Shown here piece by piece: positions 45,116-53,712 of a DNA stretch of 64,000 nucleotides (the first letter of the stretch is position 1; each line of letters opens with the position of its first letter). Both the position numbers and the translations under genes were made by a program. Under the pieces are notes generated by a model. The model was given only the letters and a program-made list of their open reading frames with translations. It was not told where the DNA came from and made no database searches. This stretch comes from Sphingomonas sp. DG1-23 (GTDB lineage: Bacteria > Pseudomonadota > Alphaproteobacteria > Sphingomonadales > Sphingomonadaceae), in contig NZ_JAVAMA010000007.1 of assembly GCF_030730875.1 (NCBI RefSeq), forward strand, positions 124,001 to 188,000, read 5' to 3'.

Positions 45116-46090
45116 TCAGCCGCGAGATGGCGAGGGTGCTGCATCCCGCGCTTCCGGTCCGCGACGATCGCTTTGCAGAAAGGCGGCGTAGCTGCGGGCG
45201 ATGCCTTCGCGCAGGCCGGTCTTCGCTTTCCACCCGAGGGTTGCGAGCTTGCTGACGTCCATGCGTTTGTTTTGAGTACCGTCCGGCCGCGTCAGATCGT
45301 GCAGGATTTCGCCGCTATGGCCGAGCACGTCCATGATCAGCATGGTCAGCTCGAGGATCGTTTTATCCTCGCCGGTGCCGACATTGACGGGGGCCGCGTC
45401 CGAATAGGTCCGACACAGATGGACGCAGGCGTCGGCGCAATCGTCCACGAACAGAAGCTCGCGCCGAGGCGTGCCGGTGCCCCAGACGACCACCGGGGTC
45501 CCCGCCAGCTTGGCCTCGTGCACCTTGCGGATCAGCGCGGGGACCGCATGGCTGGAGGCAAGGTCGAAATTGTCCCCCGGGCCGTAGAGATTGGCCGGCA
45601 TGACCGAAATGAAATCACGGCCATGCTGCTTGCGAAAGGCCTGGACGAGCTTGACGCCGGCGATCTTGGCGACGGCATACCATTCGTTGGTCGGCTCCAG
45701 CGGGCCGGTCAGCAGCGCGCTCTCGACGATCGGCTGCGGCGCGAGCTTCGGATAGATGCAACTCGAGCCCAGAAAGACGAGCTTGCGCACATCGGCCGCA
45801 TGCGCGCCTCCGATGACCGCGGTCTCGATCAGCAGATTGTCGAGCAGGAAGTCGACCGGATAGCGGTCATTGGCCAGAATGCCGCCCACTTTGCCCGCGG
45901 CGAGGAATACGACATCGATGCGCGTGTCCCGCATCCAGTCGAGCACCGCGGCCTGATCGCGCAGGTCGAGCGCTTCGCGCGCGACAGTCACCGTGTCGCA
46001 ATTCTCCTGATCGAGGCGGCGTACCAGCGCGGAGCCCACCATTCCGCGATGGCCCGCAACCCACACCCGCTTGCCCGTCAGATCGAACAT
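45116..46090 (-). CDS. fcl: GDP-L-fucose synthase
   Basis: The 324-residue protein is an extended short-chain dehydrogenase that converts GDP-4-keto-6-deoxy-mannose to GDP-L-fucose by epimerisation and NADPH reduction. It shows VWVAGHRGMVGSALVRRL (nucleotide binding), LAAGKVGGI, FLGSSCIYPK and the catalytic NEWYAVAKIAG (Tyr and Lys), plus MPANLYGPGDNFD. Length and motifs are those of WcaG/Fcl. It starts three bases after the gmd stop, forming a two-gene operon that supplies GDP-fucose for the glycosyltransferases nearby. Confidence 0.95.
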   Translation of the reverse strand: MFDLTGKRVWVAGHRGMVGSALVRRLDQENCDTVTVAREALDLRDQAAVLDWMRDTRIDVVFLAAGKVGGILANDRYPVDFLLDNLLIETAVIGGAHAADVRKLVFLGSSCIYPKLAPQPIVESALLTGPLEPTNEWYAVAKIAGVKLVQAFRKQHGRDFISVMPANLYGPGDNFDLASSHAVPALIRKVHEAKLAGTPVVVWGTGTPRRELLFVDDCADACVHLCRTYSDAAPVNVGTGEDKTILELTMLIMDVLGHSGEILHDLTRPDGTQNKRMDVSKLATLGWKAKTGLREGIARSYAAFLQSDRRGPEARDAAPSPSRG

Positions 46091-46093
46091 TGT

Positions 46094-47161
46094 TCAGACG
46101 CCCTTGCCGATCGGCGCGGTGCGCATGGTTTGCAGATCCGCTTCGACCATCTCGCGCGCCAGCTCGCGCGCGCTGGTCTCGTGCCTCCAGCCCAGTTTCG
46201 TATTCGCCTTTGTCGGATCGCCAATCAGCAGGCCGACTTCGGTAGGGCGAAAATAATGCGGGTCGACCTCGACGCGCAGCGTTCCGTCGCGCCGGCAATA
46301 ACCCTTTTCCTCAATGCCTTGCCCTTCCCAGCGCAGCGGCATTCCGACATCCTCGAACGCCCATTCGGCGAAGGTGCGCACCGATGTCGTCTGGCCGGTC
46401 GCCAGCACATAGTCGCCGGGCTCGTCGGCCTGGAGCATCATCCACATGCCGCGCGCATATTCGCGGGCATGGCCCCAGTCGCGCTGCGCGTCGAGATTGC
46501 CCAGATAAAGGATTTGCTGCCGCCCCAATGCGATCGCTGCGGCGGCGCGCGTGATCTTGCGGGTCACGAACGTCTCGCCGCGCAGCGGGCTTTCATGATT
46601 GAAGAGAATGCCGTTGGACGCATGCATCCCATAGGCCTCGCGGTAATTCACGACGATCCAATGGGCATAGAGCTTGGCGGCCGCATACGGACTGCGCGGA
46701 TAGAATGGCGTGGTCTCGCGCTGCGGAACCTCCTTGACCAGGCCGTACAGCTCGGACGTCGATGCCTGGTAGAAGCGCGTTTTCCCCGTCAGGCCGAGGA
46801 TGCGGATCGCTTCGAGCAAGCGCAAGGTACCGACGGCATCGGCATTGGCGGTATATTCGGGCGTCTCGAAACTGACATGAACATGGCTTTGCGCGCCGAG
46901 ATTATATATCTCGTCCGGCTGCGTTTCCTGGACCAGGCGAATGATGTTCGTCGTGTCCGCCATGTCGCCATAGTGGAGCGACAGTCGCGGATTCTCGATG
47001 TGCGGGTCTTCGTATATGTCCTCGATGCGGCTGGTATTGAACGAAGAGGATCGGCGTTTCATGCCATGAACCCGATACCCCTTCTCCAGCAGTAAGCGTG
47101 CGAGATATGCGCCGTCCTGGCCGGTAATGCCGGTGATGAGTGCGGTCTTGGCAGGCATCAT
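46094..47161 (-). CDS. gmd: GDP-mannose 4,6-dehydratase
   Basis: The 355-residue protein converts GDP-D-mannose to GDP-4-keto-6-deoxy-D-mannose. It has the Rossmann motif [55 protein letters not shown] and the catalytic [16 protein letters not shown] chose the double Met at 47161/47158 because the upstream extension to 47218 is absent from the family. GGAG on the complementary strand lies five bases before it. It forms an operon with fcl. It diverges from a GT2 gene across a 335-base region. Confidence 0.95.
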   Translation of the reverse strand: MMPAKTALITGITGQDGAYLARLLLEKGYRVHGMKRRSSSFNTSRIEDIYEDPHIENPRLSLHYGDMADTTNIIRLVQETQPDEIYNLGAQSHVHVSFETPEYTANADAVGTLRLLEAIRILGLTGKTRFYQASTSELYGLVKEVPQRETTPFYPRSPYAAAKLYAHWIVVNYREAYGMHASNGILFNHESPLRGETFVTRKITRAAAAIALGRQQILYLGNLDAQRDWGHAREYARGMWMMLQADEPGDYVLATGQTTSVRTFAEWAFEDVGMPLRWEGQGIEEKGYCRRDGTLRVEVDPHYFRPTEVGLLIGDPTKANTKLGWRHETSARELAREMVEADLQTMRTAPIGKGV

Positions 47162-47496
47162 CGCTCCACTGCTCGGTGCCAGGTCTTTGCGTGCTCCGAT
47201 CCCGTACAGTTCCGCCACGCCGGCGATATCGGGGAAAGAGTGTGACGATGTTCGGATGGGGTGCGGCGTCGCGGGCTTCGTCTTGCGACAGTCGTCATCT
47301 ACGCGCTCCCCGTTCTGCGACGATCACTATCGTCGTAGCGATAGTCATGTATACAAGACATATGTGGAGTTGTGCCGACGGATCATGTCTTCGGCAAGTT
47401 GTTGTGACGATAGGCGTCCCGTTGGCAGGGCCGGGTAAATCGCTGGCGGTTGAGACATCGCTCGGCAGGCGGCGTCTTCGGAAGAGAGGGCGGGCG
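47162..47496. other. Divergent promoter region between gmd and a GT2 gene
   Basis: No gene is supported in these 335 bases. A 20-base inverted repeat with arms ACTATCG (47326-47332) and CGATAGT (47339-47345) lies in an AT-rich section (about 47320-47370), the likely divergent promoter area. GAAGAGAGGG at 47481-47490 is the ribosome-binding site for the + strand gene. Confidence 0.5.
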
Positions 47497-48309
47497 ATGG
47501 TCGCGGAGGTCATTTTCGAACGAGATCGGCCGAGTTCGCCGGTTGCCGTGTTGATGACGCATTACAATTGTGAGGCGTATCTCGCGGCCGCGGTTCGCTC
47601 GATACTGGAGCAATCCTGGCGAGATCTCGATCTGCTCGTTCTGGACGACGGTTCGCCGGGCGAGCAATGGCGCGAGGTGCTGGCGGAATTTCGGGCCGAT
47701 CCGCGGCTGCGATTGTTCGCCAGCGATCGCAATGTCGGCACCTATCGCCTGAAGAGCGCGGTTATCCCCCATCTGAATGCGCGCTACCTCGCGTTTCAGG
47801 ACAGCGACGACCTCAGCAGCCGCGCGCGCATCGAGCGCCAGCTCGCCGCGCTCGAGCGTCGTCGCCTCGACATTCTCGGCTGTTCCTTTTCGAGAATCGA
47901 CGAAGCCGGGCATCCGATCGGGGATCGTCACATGCCGTCATCCTGCAATTGGCTCGAAAGGCTGGGCAAGACGCATTTCGTCCATCCACCGAGCTGTATC
48001 GTGCGCGGTCGGGTTTTCCGGACGATCGGCGCTTTCGACGGCACGACGCGCATCGGCGCCGACACCGATTTCGTATTGCGGGCGGCGCGGCGATTCCGGA
48101 TCGGCAACCTGCGCGAACCCTTATATCTCTATCGCGAGCGTCGGAACTCGCTGACCGGGGATAGCGAGACCGGCTATGGTTCTCCCGTGCGGGAGGCTTA
48201 TGCGGCGGCGATGCGGCAGCGTTGGCGCCGGCAGCGCCGGCAAGGAAGCGCTGCGGATCTTCATCCGGCTGCGATCGATCAGTCATTCACCTTGCGCGAA
48301 ATCGCGTGA
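47497..48309 (+). CDS. GT2 family glycosyltransferase B
   Basis: The 270-residue protein has a GT-A fold: PVAVLMTHYNCEAYLAAAV, SILEQSWRDLDLLVLDDGSP and YLAFQDSDDLSSRARIERQ (QDSDD metal site), then a conserved region HPPSCIVRGRVFRTIGAFDG and GADTDFVLRAARRF, which contains the catalytic-base area. The start ATG 47497 is chosen for its ribosome-binding site; upstream reading frame has no family similarity. Its stop overlaps the GTG start of the next gene. It likely adds a sugar to the fucose-containing glycan. Confidence 0.87.
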   Translation: MVAEVIFERDRPSSPVAVLMTHYNCEAYLAAAVRSILEQSWRDLDLLVLDDGSPGEQWREVLAEFRADPRLRLFASDRNVGTYRLKSAVIPHLNARYLAFQDSDDLSSRARIERQLAALERRRLDILGCSFSRIDEAGHPIGDRHMPSSCNWLERLGKTHFVHPPSCIVRGRVFRTIGAFDGTTRIGADTDFVLRAARRFRIGNLREPLYLYRERRNSLTGDSETGYGSPVREAYAAAMRQRWRRQRRQGSAADLHPAAIDQSFTLREIA

Positions 48310-49547
48310 GCATCGGTCCATCGAGCGGCGAAAGCCGGCGTCTCTCCGACGGGGCGAACCCGTACCGATGCTGGCTCGATACGCGAGGCGCGGCAATTGC
48401 CGCGGGGGATGGCGCGCATTGGTTCGCCTGCCTTACGCGCGAGACCGAATCGCTGGTCGGCTCCGCTATCGCCAGGCAGGCAGGGCGCGAGGACGAGAAC
48501 AGGCTGGCGGTGCTGGTCGCGCCCCGCCCCGCGCCGGAGGTGACTGCGCGCAACGACGGGCCCGTCCAGGCCTTTCTGGCGTCGGGTCCCTGGGTGGAGC
48601 GATTCCTTTCGGGGAGTGGATTGCCGCCGGAGCGAGGCTGCTATCATGCGCTGGAACTCGCATTGTCCGGCAAGGCCGGAAACGTGCACGTCGATATCGT
48701 GCATGATGACGCGCTCCCGGTGTCGTGCGATCCCGCGCTGCGCGACGTTTCGGTGGAAGTCCTCATTCCGCATCGCGGCGAGGATGCCCTTTTGCGGATC
48801 TGTGCGGAGGCGATCGCGCGGCAGAGCCATCGCTGCGATGTCCGGCTCTGCTTCGATCAATTGGCGGATCCCGCGATCGTGCGGGAGCTTCGCGCTGGAG
48901 CCGGTGCCGCTTGCTTTGCCGTCTCGCCCGCTCCTGCCGGACCCTATGTCATACGCGAACATTTCGGACGTACCAGCAACGCCGATTTTATCGCGTTCCA
49001 GGACTCCGACGACATGTCGCTGCCGCAGCGCGTGTCGCGCTTGCTCGACCATGCCGTTGGCGGCGACGCGGATATGGTCGGCTGCCACGAGCTTCGCCTC
49101 GACGAGATCGCCGGCAGGGTCGAGGCCATCCGATTCCCGCTCGACGTGAACCGGGCGCTCGACCAGGCGACGGGGCACGCGCAATTCTTTCCGACGACCT
49201 TGTTGCGAACGGGGTTCTTCCGCGCGACCGGCGGCTTCTCGACCTCGCGTCGATACGGGGCGGATTACCAGTTCCTCCTGCGCGCGAGCCGCTGCGGGCG
49301 GATCGCGAATCTCGATGCGTTTCTGTATGTGCGCCGGCGACGAAACGGATCGCTGACCACGGCGCGCGGAACATCGCTTCGTTCGCCGCGCCGCAGACTG
49401 CTCAACTGGCGCTGGAAGGCTGCTTTCGCAGCGGTTCAGGCGGGCCGTCTCGAGCTCGGGCAGTCCTCGCTGCGTGCGACGCGCGCTTCGCGGGAATATG
49501 TATTCACCGATCTTAGAACCGGAATCCGGGAATCGGCTTGTTTATAG
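48306..49547 (+). CDS. GT2-like glycosyltransferase C with N-terminal extension
   Basis: The 413-residue protein starts at GTG overlapping the preceding TGA. The first 160 residues have no recognised domain. From about residue 160 a GT2-like domain follows: VEVLIPHRGEDALLRICAEA, ADFIAFQDSDDMSLPQRVSR and ATGHAQFFPTTLLRTGFFRATGG (key residues FFRATGGF), then YGADYQFLLRASRCG. It is similar in layout to the preceding gene and probably arose by duplication with an added domain. The nucleotide-binding start of the GT-A fold is weak (VEVLIPHRGED), so activity is less certain. Confidence 0.75.
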   Translation: MSIGPSSGESRRLSDGANPYRCWLDTRGAAIAAGDGAHWFACLTRETESLVGSAIARQAGREDENRLAVLVAPRPAPEVTARNDGPVQAFLASGPWVERFLSGSGLPPERGCYHALELALSGKAGNVHVDIVHDDALPVSCDPALRDVSVEVLIPHRGEDALLRICAEAIARQSHRCDVRLCFDQLADPAIVRELRAGAGAACFAVSPAPAGPYVIREHFGRTSNADFIAFQDSDDMSLPQRVSRLLDHAVGGDADMVGCHELRLDEIAGRVEAIRFPLDVNRALDQATGHAQFFPTTLLRTGFFRATGGFSTSRRYGADYQFLLRASRCGRIANLDAFLYVRRRRNGSLTTARGTSLRSPRRRLLNWRWKAAFAAVQAGRLELGQSSLRATRASREYVFTDLRTGIRESACL

Positions 49548-49804
49548 TGGGAACCTGCGGCGCGGAAAGTCTCGGACACGAGATGCGGCGGACGATTCAA
49601 TCCGGTCAAGAATCAGAAACAATCGATTTGATGCGGATTCTGTAGAATAGGTGCCGTCCGCAGGACACGCTAGGAATAGTCGTTTCGACGCTTCCAAAAT
49701 ATCGCTTTTAGTGGCTTGACCAATTGCCAGAACCCAGAATAGGTTCGAGTACCGTTGCGCATATGGCGCATTACCAAGTCCCCCACGGCGAAGGGATTAG
49801 TGTC
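49548..49804. other. Intergenic region before the radical SAM operon
   Basis: These 257 bases separate the glycan locus from the radical SAM/isoprenoid operon and probably hold its promoter. A small hairpin TCTCG/CGAGA (49570-49583) lies after the GT gene. The reading frame of the first radical SAM gene extends upstream to TTG 49724, but AAGGGA before ATG 49805 favours the later start. A clear -35/-10 pair was not found. Confidence 0.4.
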
Positions 49805-51469
49805 ATGCTGAACGAGTGCCTCACTGGCGCGACGGTGTCTGCTGACTATAGCGCACCGGACGCGACTCAGCCTCAGCCTCGAACTTCGGTATTCTTCGCA
49901 GTCGCACCCGTTTGGGATCTGAGCTTTCAGAGCATAGGTATTCCCGCGTTGATCGCATGGTGCCGCGAGGCCGGATACGTGACCGAATCGTGCGATCTGA
50001 ATATTGCCTTCAATCGTCAGTTCGGCGGTAACGAGCTGGATGCCGACCGGATTCAGGCGGCTTACGAGGCGATCACCTCGGATCCCGTTTTTCGGGACAG
50101 CTATCTTTTGAGGTCCGCGACCGAGAAGGTGCGCCTGCCGCTGCCGTTCGGTTTCGCGGAAATCGTCTGCAACAATTATTCGCGGCTTCCGGATTTCCTC
50201 GAGGACGAACGGTTCAATCCGTTCATCGCCTTCGCGCGCGCGAATTCCTTTATCGACCGCATCGCCGCAGCGCCGGCGGATCGCCCGCTCCTGGTCGGCA
50301 TGGGCTGGGACGGCGAGAACCAGGTCATCGCCACGTTGACGATCGCACGCGAGATCAAGCGGCGCCGTCCCGACGCGCTGGTCATGATCGGCGGGCCTTG
50401 GGCGACTGCCATGTCGGACGTCCTGCGTCTCGAAGCCGTGCTGCTGCGCGACATCGACTTCATTCTTCCCAAAAAGGCCGAAGCGCCTCTCACGGAGTTG
50501 CTGCAGGTCCTCGATCGGGAGGGCGGCGGTCGGCCGAAGGGGTTGATCCCCGGAGTGATGATCAACGAAGGCGGTGCGTTCAGCCCGTATTTCCCGAACT
50601 CGACCCCCGTCAAAGCGGAGAATCTGCCGCGGCCCGCGCTGTTCCCGCTGACGGACTACCGGCGCGAGAATGTGCTTCCCTATGAAAGCGAGAGGGGCTG
50701 TTATTGGGGCAAGTGCAAGTTCTGTCATCACATCCTGACCTATACGCACGGCCATAACTCCAAGCCGATCGCCAAGGTGATCGACGACTTGAAGGCTTAT
50801 GCGGAGGAATTCGATTACGAAGTCGCGGCGTTCGTCGATGCGGCCATGCCGCCCAAGCGCGTGCGCGAGATCGCAGAGACGTTCCTCGCCGAGGACATGA
50901 ACCTGCGATGGGCGGGATTCTGTCGCGCCGAGCGGTCCTTCACGCCGGAAATCTTCGAGGTGGCGCGCCGTTCGGGCCTCGACGTGCTGAGCTTCGGGGT
51001 CGAGCATGCCAGCAAGAAGGTGCTGGACTTCATCGGCAAACCGCAAAATCCGGCAGAGATGCGACGGGTGCTTCAGGACTGCGCGGAGGCGGGTATATAC
51101 ACGACCGCCGGCGTGATGAATGGTTTGCCGTCCGAGACGTATGAGGATCTGGACGAGCTTCTCGACTTCCTCGATACCATCAAAGACTTCGTGTATTTGC
51201 ATCCCCACATGTTCAAGTTCGAACGGGGATCGGAATTCTTCCGAAACGCCGAACGTTATGGCTTGAAAGTGCTCGAGAACCATCCGGAAAGCCGGCTGGC
51301 GATCTATCACGATTTTGAAGACGCCAATGGCGGCGAGACCCGGCAGTTCATCAAAGAGACCAATCTGAATCAGAATTGGTGGCGCGAGAACATGCGCCGG
51401 ACGCTGGACTGGAAGAGCAAGAAGACCAAGGGCTTCTGCAAAGCGGTGGAATTCATTGTCGACCATTGA
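49805..51469 (+). CDS. B12-binding-type radical SAM enzyme 1
   Basis: The 554-residue protein has an N-terminal Rossmann-like region of the B12-binding radical SAM group (SVFFAVAPVWDLSFQSIGIP, LVMIGGPWATAM) without a visible DxHxxG cobalamin-binding motif. The radical SAM core begins near residue 290. Its iron-sulfur motif is GCYWGKCKFC with Cys299, Cys304 and Cys307, a CX4CX2C spacing instead of the common CX3CX2C. GVEHASKKVLDFIGKPQNP and GVMNGLPSETYEDL are typical later segments. The function may be methylation or carbon-carbon bond formation on an unactivated carbon. TTG 49724 and ATG 49763 are longer start options. It overlaps the ferredoxin gene by 14 bases. Confidence 0.85.
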   Translation: MLNECLTGATVSADYSAPDATQPQPRTSVFFAVAPVWDLSFQSIGIPALIAWCREAGYVTESCDLNIAFNRQFGGNELDADRIQAAYEAITSDPVFRDSYLLRSATEKVRLPLPFGFAEIVCNNYSRLPDFLEDERFNPFIAFARANSFIDRIAAAPADRPLLVGMGWDGENQVIATLTIAREIKRRRPDALVMIGGPWATAMSDVLRLEAVLLRDIDFILPKKAEAPLTELLQVLDREGGGRPKGLIPGVMINEGGAFSPYFPNSTPVKAENLPRPALFPLTDYRRENVLPYESERGCYWGKCKFCHHILTYTHGHNSKPIAKVIDDLKAYAEEFDYEVAAFVDAAMPPKRVREIAETFLAEDMNLRWAGFCRAERSFTPEIFEVARRSGLDVLSFGVEHASKKVLDFIGKPQNPAEMRRVLQDCAEAGIYTTAGVMNGLPSETYEDLDELLDFLDTIKDFVYLHPHMFKFERGSEFFRNAERYGLKVLENHPESRLAIYHDFEDANGGETRQFIKETNLNQNWWRENMRRTLDWKSKKTKGFCKAVEFIVDH

Positions 51470-51683
51470 GCCTTGCGGCGGCGGGGCGCCGGTGCGGGTG
51501 GATGTGTCGCTTTGCGATCTCTGCGATGGCTGCAACGCGATCTGCCCGACCAGCGCCATTCGGGTGCGTGCCGACAGCTGGTCGCTGATCGAGGATGCCT
51601 GCATCAGCTGTGGCTTCTGCGTCACCTTCTGTCCCGTCGAGGCACTGGCCATGGGCGTGAAAAAAGCGGGGTTCGCGGGCTGA
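51456..51683 (+). CDS. 2[4Fe-4S] ferredoxin
   Basis: The 75-residue protein carries two clusters: CDLCDGCNAICP and CISCGFCVTFCP, both CX2CX2CX3CP. It is a bacterial-type ferredoxin able to give electrons to radical SAM enzymes and to reductases. The start is probably TTG 51456, overlapping the radical SAM gene by 14 bases; GTG 51492 is a shorter choice that would keep both clusters. Its stop overlaps the ATG of the geranylgeranyl-reductase-like gene (TGATG). This tight coupling suggests that it serves one or both of these neighbours. Confidence 0.9.
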   Translation: MSTIEPCGGGAPVRVDVSLCDLCDGCNAICPTSAIRVRADSWSLIEDACISCGFCVTFCPVEALAMGVKKAGFAG

Positions 51684-52807
51684 TGCCGTCCGTGGCGTGG
51701 GATGTCGTCGTGGTCGGCGCCGGACCGGCGGGCGCTTCGGCTGCACGCGAAATTGCCGCGGCGGGATGGCGCACCCTGCTCATCGAGCGGCATCCGACGC
51801 TCGATCGGCCGGTTCGGTGCGGCGAATTGCTGCGAACCTCCTCGCTCGCGGCGGCAGTCGATCCTGACGGAGCCTGGACGGTGAAGCGGTTTTCCGCCTA
51901 CGCTATCTGCGGACCGATGGGTGCCGCCGCGGTGTTCGAAGGGGAAGATTTCGGCCGGATGATCGATCGCCGGCTGTTCGACGTGCATCTCGTGCGCCTC
52001 GCCGAGGCTGCCGGCGCTGAAATCCTTCTGGGTGCCGAACTGGTTGGCCTGAAACGGCATGCGTCCTTCTTCGAGCTCGAGATCGATGGCGGTCGCGCGC
52101 TGAAACTGTCGGCGCGCTACGTGATTGCTGCCGACGGCGTTGCGTCGCGCACGGCGCGTTGGCTGGGACTGCGCTCCGCCGGCAGTCTGAGGGGCATCGC
52201 CGCGGCGGCGTTCGGGACGCTCACCGCTTCGGGGCTGGACGATATGCTGCCGGCGTTGCGTTTCGGGGCCGATATCGCCCCGGGCGGCTATGCCTGGATG
52301 TTCCCGCTTGGCGAAGGTCGCGCCAATATCGGCGTGGGGATGGAAGCCAGGGCCGGCGGGCCGGGTGCCATGGCCGCGCTTCGCGCTTATGCGGGGCAAT
52401 GGCGCGGCGCGGCGCTCGACGACATGCGCGCCGGCGCGTTGCCCATCACGCGGCCATTGCCGGCAGCGCATGTGGAAGGCGCGCTCGTCGTCGGGGACGC
52501 GGCGCGGCATGTGAACCCGCTCACCGGCGCAGGTATCGGCAATGCGGTGCGCTCGGGAACGCTCGCCGGCAAGGTCCTTGCCGATGCGGCCGGACGCGGG
52601 GACAGGTCCGCGCAGTCGCTCGGCAAATTCGATCAATTATGGCGCAGCGAGAACCGCGACTTCCACATGCGGTCCCTCGCGATACGCCGGTATCTGAACG
52701 GTATTTCGGACGATGACCTCGATGCTGCGATCCGCCGATTGCCCGCCCGGAACGCGCATCTCTCGGTCGCTCAGGATCTGGGTATGATGACGAGGGGCGC
52801 AGCATGA
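51683..52807 (+). CDS. Geranylgeranyl reductase family FAD-dependent oxidoreductase
   Basis: The 374-residue flavoprotein has the dinucleotide motif VVGAGPAGASAAREIA (Gly12, Gly14, Gly17), LLIERH, and RCGELL with Cys46-Gly47. It also has the substrate-domain signature GYAWMFPLGEGRANIGVGM, matching the YxWxFPxGxxxNxGxG pattern of geranylgeranyl reductases, and the late FAD motif VVGDAARHVNPLTGAGIG. These enzymes saturate double bonds in prenyl chains of chlorophyll, quinones or archaeal lipids, and archaeal members use ferredoxin. No chlorophyll or carotenoid genes are nearby. With the ferredoxin gene before it and the prenyl-synthase-like gene after it, it likely reduces an isoprenoid chain made in this pathway. 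It overlaps both neighbours. Confidence 0.88.
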   Translation: MPSVAWDVVVVGAGPAGASAAREIAAAGWRTLLIERHPTLDRPVRCGELLRTSSLAAAVDPDGAWTVKRFSAYAICGPMGAAAVFEGEDFGRMIDRRLFDVHLVRLAEAAGAEILLGAELVGLKRHASFFELEIDGGRALKLSARYVIAADGVASRTARWLGLRSAGSLRGIAAAAFGTLTASGLDDMLPALRFGADIAPGGYAWMFPLGEGRANIGVGMEARAGGPGAMAALRAYAGQWRGAALDDMRAGALPITRPLPAAHVEGALVVGDAARHVNPLTGAGIGNAVRSGTLAGKVLADAAGRGDRSAQSLGKFDQLWRSENRDFHMRSLAIRRYLNGISDDDLDAAIRRLPARNAHLSVAQDLGMMTRGAA

Positions 52808-53712
52808 CCTATGTTTCGGACCTGCTTCTGCAAATTGTCGACGCCGCCGACACCCGGCGGCGGGTGCGGGACGAATGCCTGCGCCTGCTCGAGCCGCTGG
52901 AGCCGATCGAACAAGCGCAGTTGCGCCCGCTGCTCGGTTACTATGGCGGCAAATGCATGGGATATCCTGCCATCTGGGCGGTCTCGCGGGCATTGGGTCT
53001 CGATACGGAACGTGAGGCGTGGCTGATCGCGCAGGTCCGCGCGACCTTGTTCATCAACATCACCACTTCGATCGTCGACGACCTGTTCGATCAGGACGAG
53101 AGTGCCCAGGTCGAGCATCTCGGGGTGCTCTATCTCCTGATTTTCGAGGCCATGCTGACCGCGCAATGGTCGCCGGATTTCGCAGCGCCAGCACGCACTG
53201 CGTTCGTGCGGGCATGGCGCAACGTCACGCAGCGGGTTGAGGTTCACGACGCGAAGGCCATTCGCGTGCGCGGCCAGCGCATTGGCGCATTCTTCGCGCT
53301 GACCGCGGAAGCGTGCGCAGCCGCGCTCGACCTGCCGGCGGAGCGTACGCGCATTCTCGTCGATCTGATCGAGAGTTTCGGCAATCTCTGCGGCCATATC
53401 GACGATGTGCTCGACGTCGCCACCGACCTTGCCCGTGGCGAGACCGCCAACGCGGTGCTGCTGGCGCTCGGCGGTGATCAAGGCGGGGATCCCGCGCTGA
53501 TGGAAGCTCGGCTGGCTTCGCCCGGCGGCCGTCAGACCACCGAACGTTTCCTCGCGGACGAGTTCGAAGCGGTCGCGCGGGCGGCGGAGGCGGCCGGTTG
53601 CGCGGAACTCGCGAAGAGCCTGCGCGGTGCCGGAACGAAGGTGTTCGAATTCCTCCCGCTCGACTGGAACGCCATGGCGCCGGGACAGATGTCGCAGCCG
53701 GTGGCGATCTGA
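52804..53712 (+). CDS. Class I prenyl-synthase-like protein with two DDxxD motifs
   Basis: The 302-residue, all-helical protein has a first aspartate-rich motif DDLFD at residues 92-96 (in TSIVDDLFDQDES) and a second DDVLD at residues 200-204 (in GHIDDVLDVATD). Two DDxxD motifs on facing helices are the hallmark of class I isoprenyl diphosphate synthases and bind the Mg-diphosphate of allylic substrates. The gap between the two motifs, about 104 residues, is shorter than in typical FPP or GGPP synthases, and no other IPPS signature is strong. It may be a specialised prenyltransferase, comparable to MoeN5-type enzymes, or a terpene synthase-like protein. The overlaps at both ends (ATGA and TGATG) place it firmly in the operon. 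Confidence 0.72.
   Translation: MTYVSDLLLQIVDAADTRRRVRDECLRLLEPLEPIEQAQLRPLLGYYGGKCMGYPAIWAVSRALGLDTEREAWLIAQVRATLFINITTSIVDDLFDQDESAQVEHLGVLYLLIFEAMLTAQWSPDFAAPARTAFVRAWRNVTQRVEVHDAKAIRVRGQRIGAFFALTAEACAAALDLPAERTRILVDLIESFGNLCGHIDDVLDVATDLARGETANAVLLALGGDQGGDPALMEARLASPGGRQTTERFLADEFEAVARAAEAAGCAELAKSLRGAGTKVFEFLPLDWNAMAPGQMSQPVAI

Noticed and set aside
45173..47095. 640-codon open frame opposite fcl and gmd
   Set aside because: Both real genes have complete catalytic motifs; the frame spans both and their junction, which a real gene would not.
49670..52636. 988-codon open frame on the - strand
   Set aside because: It lies opposite radical SAM 1, ferredoxin and the GGR-like gene. Its translation is His/Arg/Gly-rich without any domain, as expected for the complement of GC-rich coding DNA.
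51683..52807. Chlorophyll or carotenoid biosynthesis role for the GGR-like gene
   Set aside because: No bch, crt or puf gene lies in the window; the context is ferredoxin, prenyl-synthase-like and radical SAM genes.
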